A stretch of DNA of 5,099 nt from Nitrospinae bacterium RIFCSPLOWO2_12_FULL_45_22 (GTDB lineage: Bacteria > 2-12-FULL-45-22), in NCBI GenBank assembly GCA_001803565.1, contig MHDQ01000188.1, forward strand, positions 1 to 5,099, written 5' to 3'. The translations under genes were made by a program, and so were the position numbers. Below the pieces are notes generated by a model. The model was not told where the DNA came from and searched no databases. It saw only the letters and a list, made by a program, of their open reading frames with translations. Shown in pieces: positions 5,065 to 5,099 of the stretch. How positions within the stretch are numbered: the first letter of the stretch is position 1; each line of letters starts with the position of its first letter.

Positions 5065-5099
5065 TTACAAGAGGTTCAGCAGGAACCATGATGGTCTCC
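5001..5099. repeat. Perfect 36-base inverted repeat at the window end (probable fold-back artefact)
   Basis: Bases 5001-5036 and 5064-5099 are exact reverse complements, separated by 27 bases (5037-5063) that include the G-rich run GGGGGGTTGGGTTTGGGG. The inner arm and the spacer are coding sequence for the RAMP protein: the inner arm carries most of the F-Y-K-R-F-S-R-N-H-D-G-L block and the spacer reads P-N-P-T-P-Q-F-V. The outer arm is a copy of the opposite strand of that coding sequence and introduces an in-frame TAA at 5065-5067. An exact repeat that ends precisely at the last base of the sequence, and breaks a conserved gene, is best explained by a fold-back chimera or assembly error. 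A genuine hairpin cannot be excluded from sequence alone. Confidence 0.85.

Noticed and set aside
5001-5099. The 36-base repeat as a CRISPR repeat pair
   Set aside because: The length fits, but the copies are inverted rather than direct, and the inner copy encodes conserved RAMP residues in frame. No other copy was seen in the window.

Overview
The window comes from an A+T-rich prokaryote, most likely a bacterium: Shine-Dalgarno sites are clear, the proteins are rich in Ile, Lys and Glu, and there are no introns. I cannot place it in a phylum. Every gene I can support is on the minus strand, so the biological reading order runs from the right end (5099) to the left end (1).

Right part (about 1398-5064): a fragment of a type III CRISPR-Cas locus. 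A RAMP-superfamily (Cas7-like) protein, truncated at its N-terminus by the window end, is followed after 7 bases by an 832-codon effector. The effector carries an N-terminal CARF domain of the APE2256/Csm6-like kind, a central HD phosphohydrolase domain with all the metal-ligand motifs, and a C-terminal region of about 280 residues that I cannot assign. The simplest reading is that the RAMP protein helps build a crRNA-guided complex. When activated, such complexes make cyclic oligoadenylate, which would bind the CARF domain and switch the HD domain on. No CRISPR array, cas10 or cas1/cas2 lies in the window.

Middle part (about 866-1373): a decayed pair resembling an MNT nucleotidyltransferase and a HEPN protein. 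The MNT reading frame is interrupted by a stop codon inside a perfect GC-rich hairpin. Beyond the hairpin the same frame resumes as what looks like an MNT C-terminal tail, which overlaps the start of a 43-codon ORF whose N-terminus looks HEPN-like.

Left part (104-824): an apparently intact two-gene module, a 67-codon small protein overlapping by 26 bases a 180-codon nucleotidyltransferase of the AbiEii-like class. It resembles a toxin-antitoxin or defence pair. The nucleotidyltransferase ribosome-binding site sits in a small hairpin, which suggests translational coupling. At the far left another gene appears to start at 31 and run off the window.

Caution on the right end: bases 5064-5099 are an exact reverse complement of 5001-5036. 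The inner copy encodes the conserved RAMP core, while the outer copy puts a stop codon into that frame. The last 36 bases are therefore probably a fold-back assembly artefact. The RAMP gene really continues beyond the window, and the ATG at 4971 is internal.
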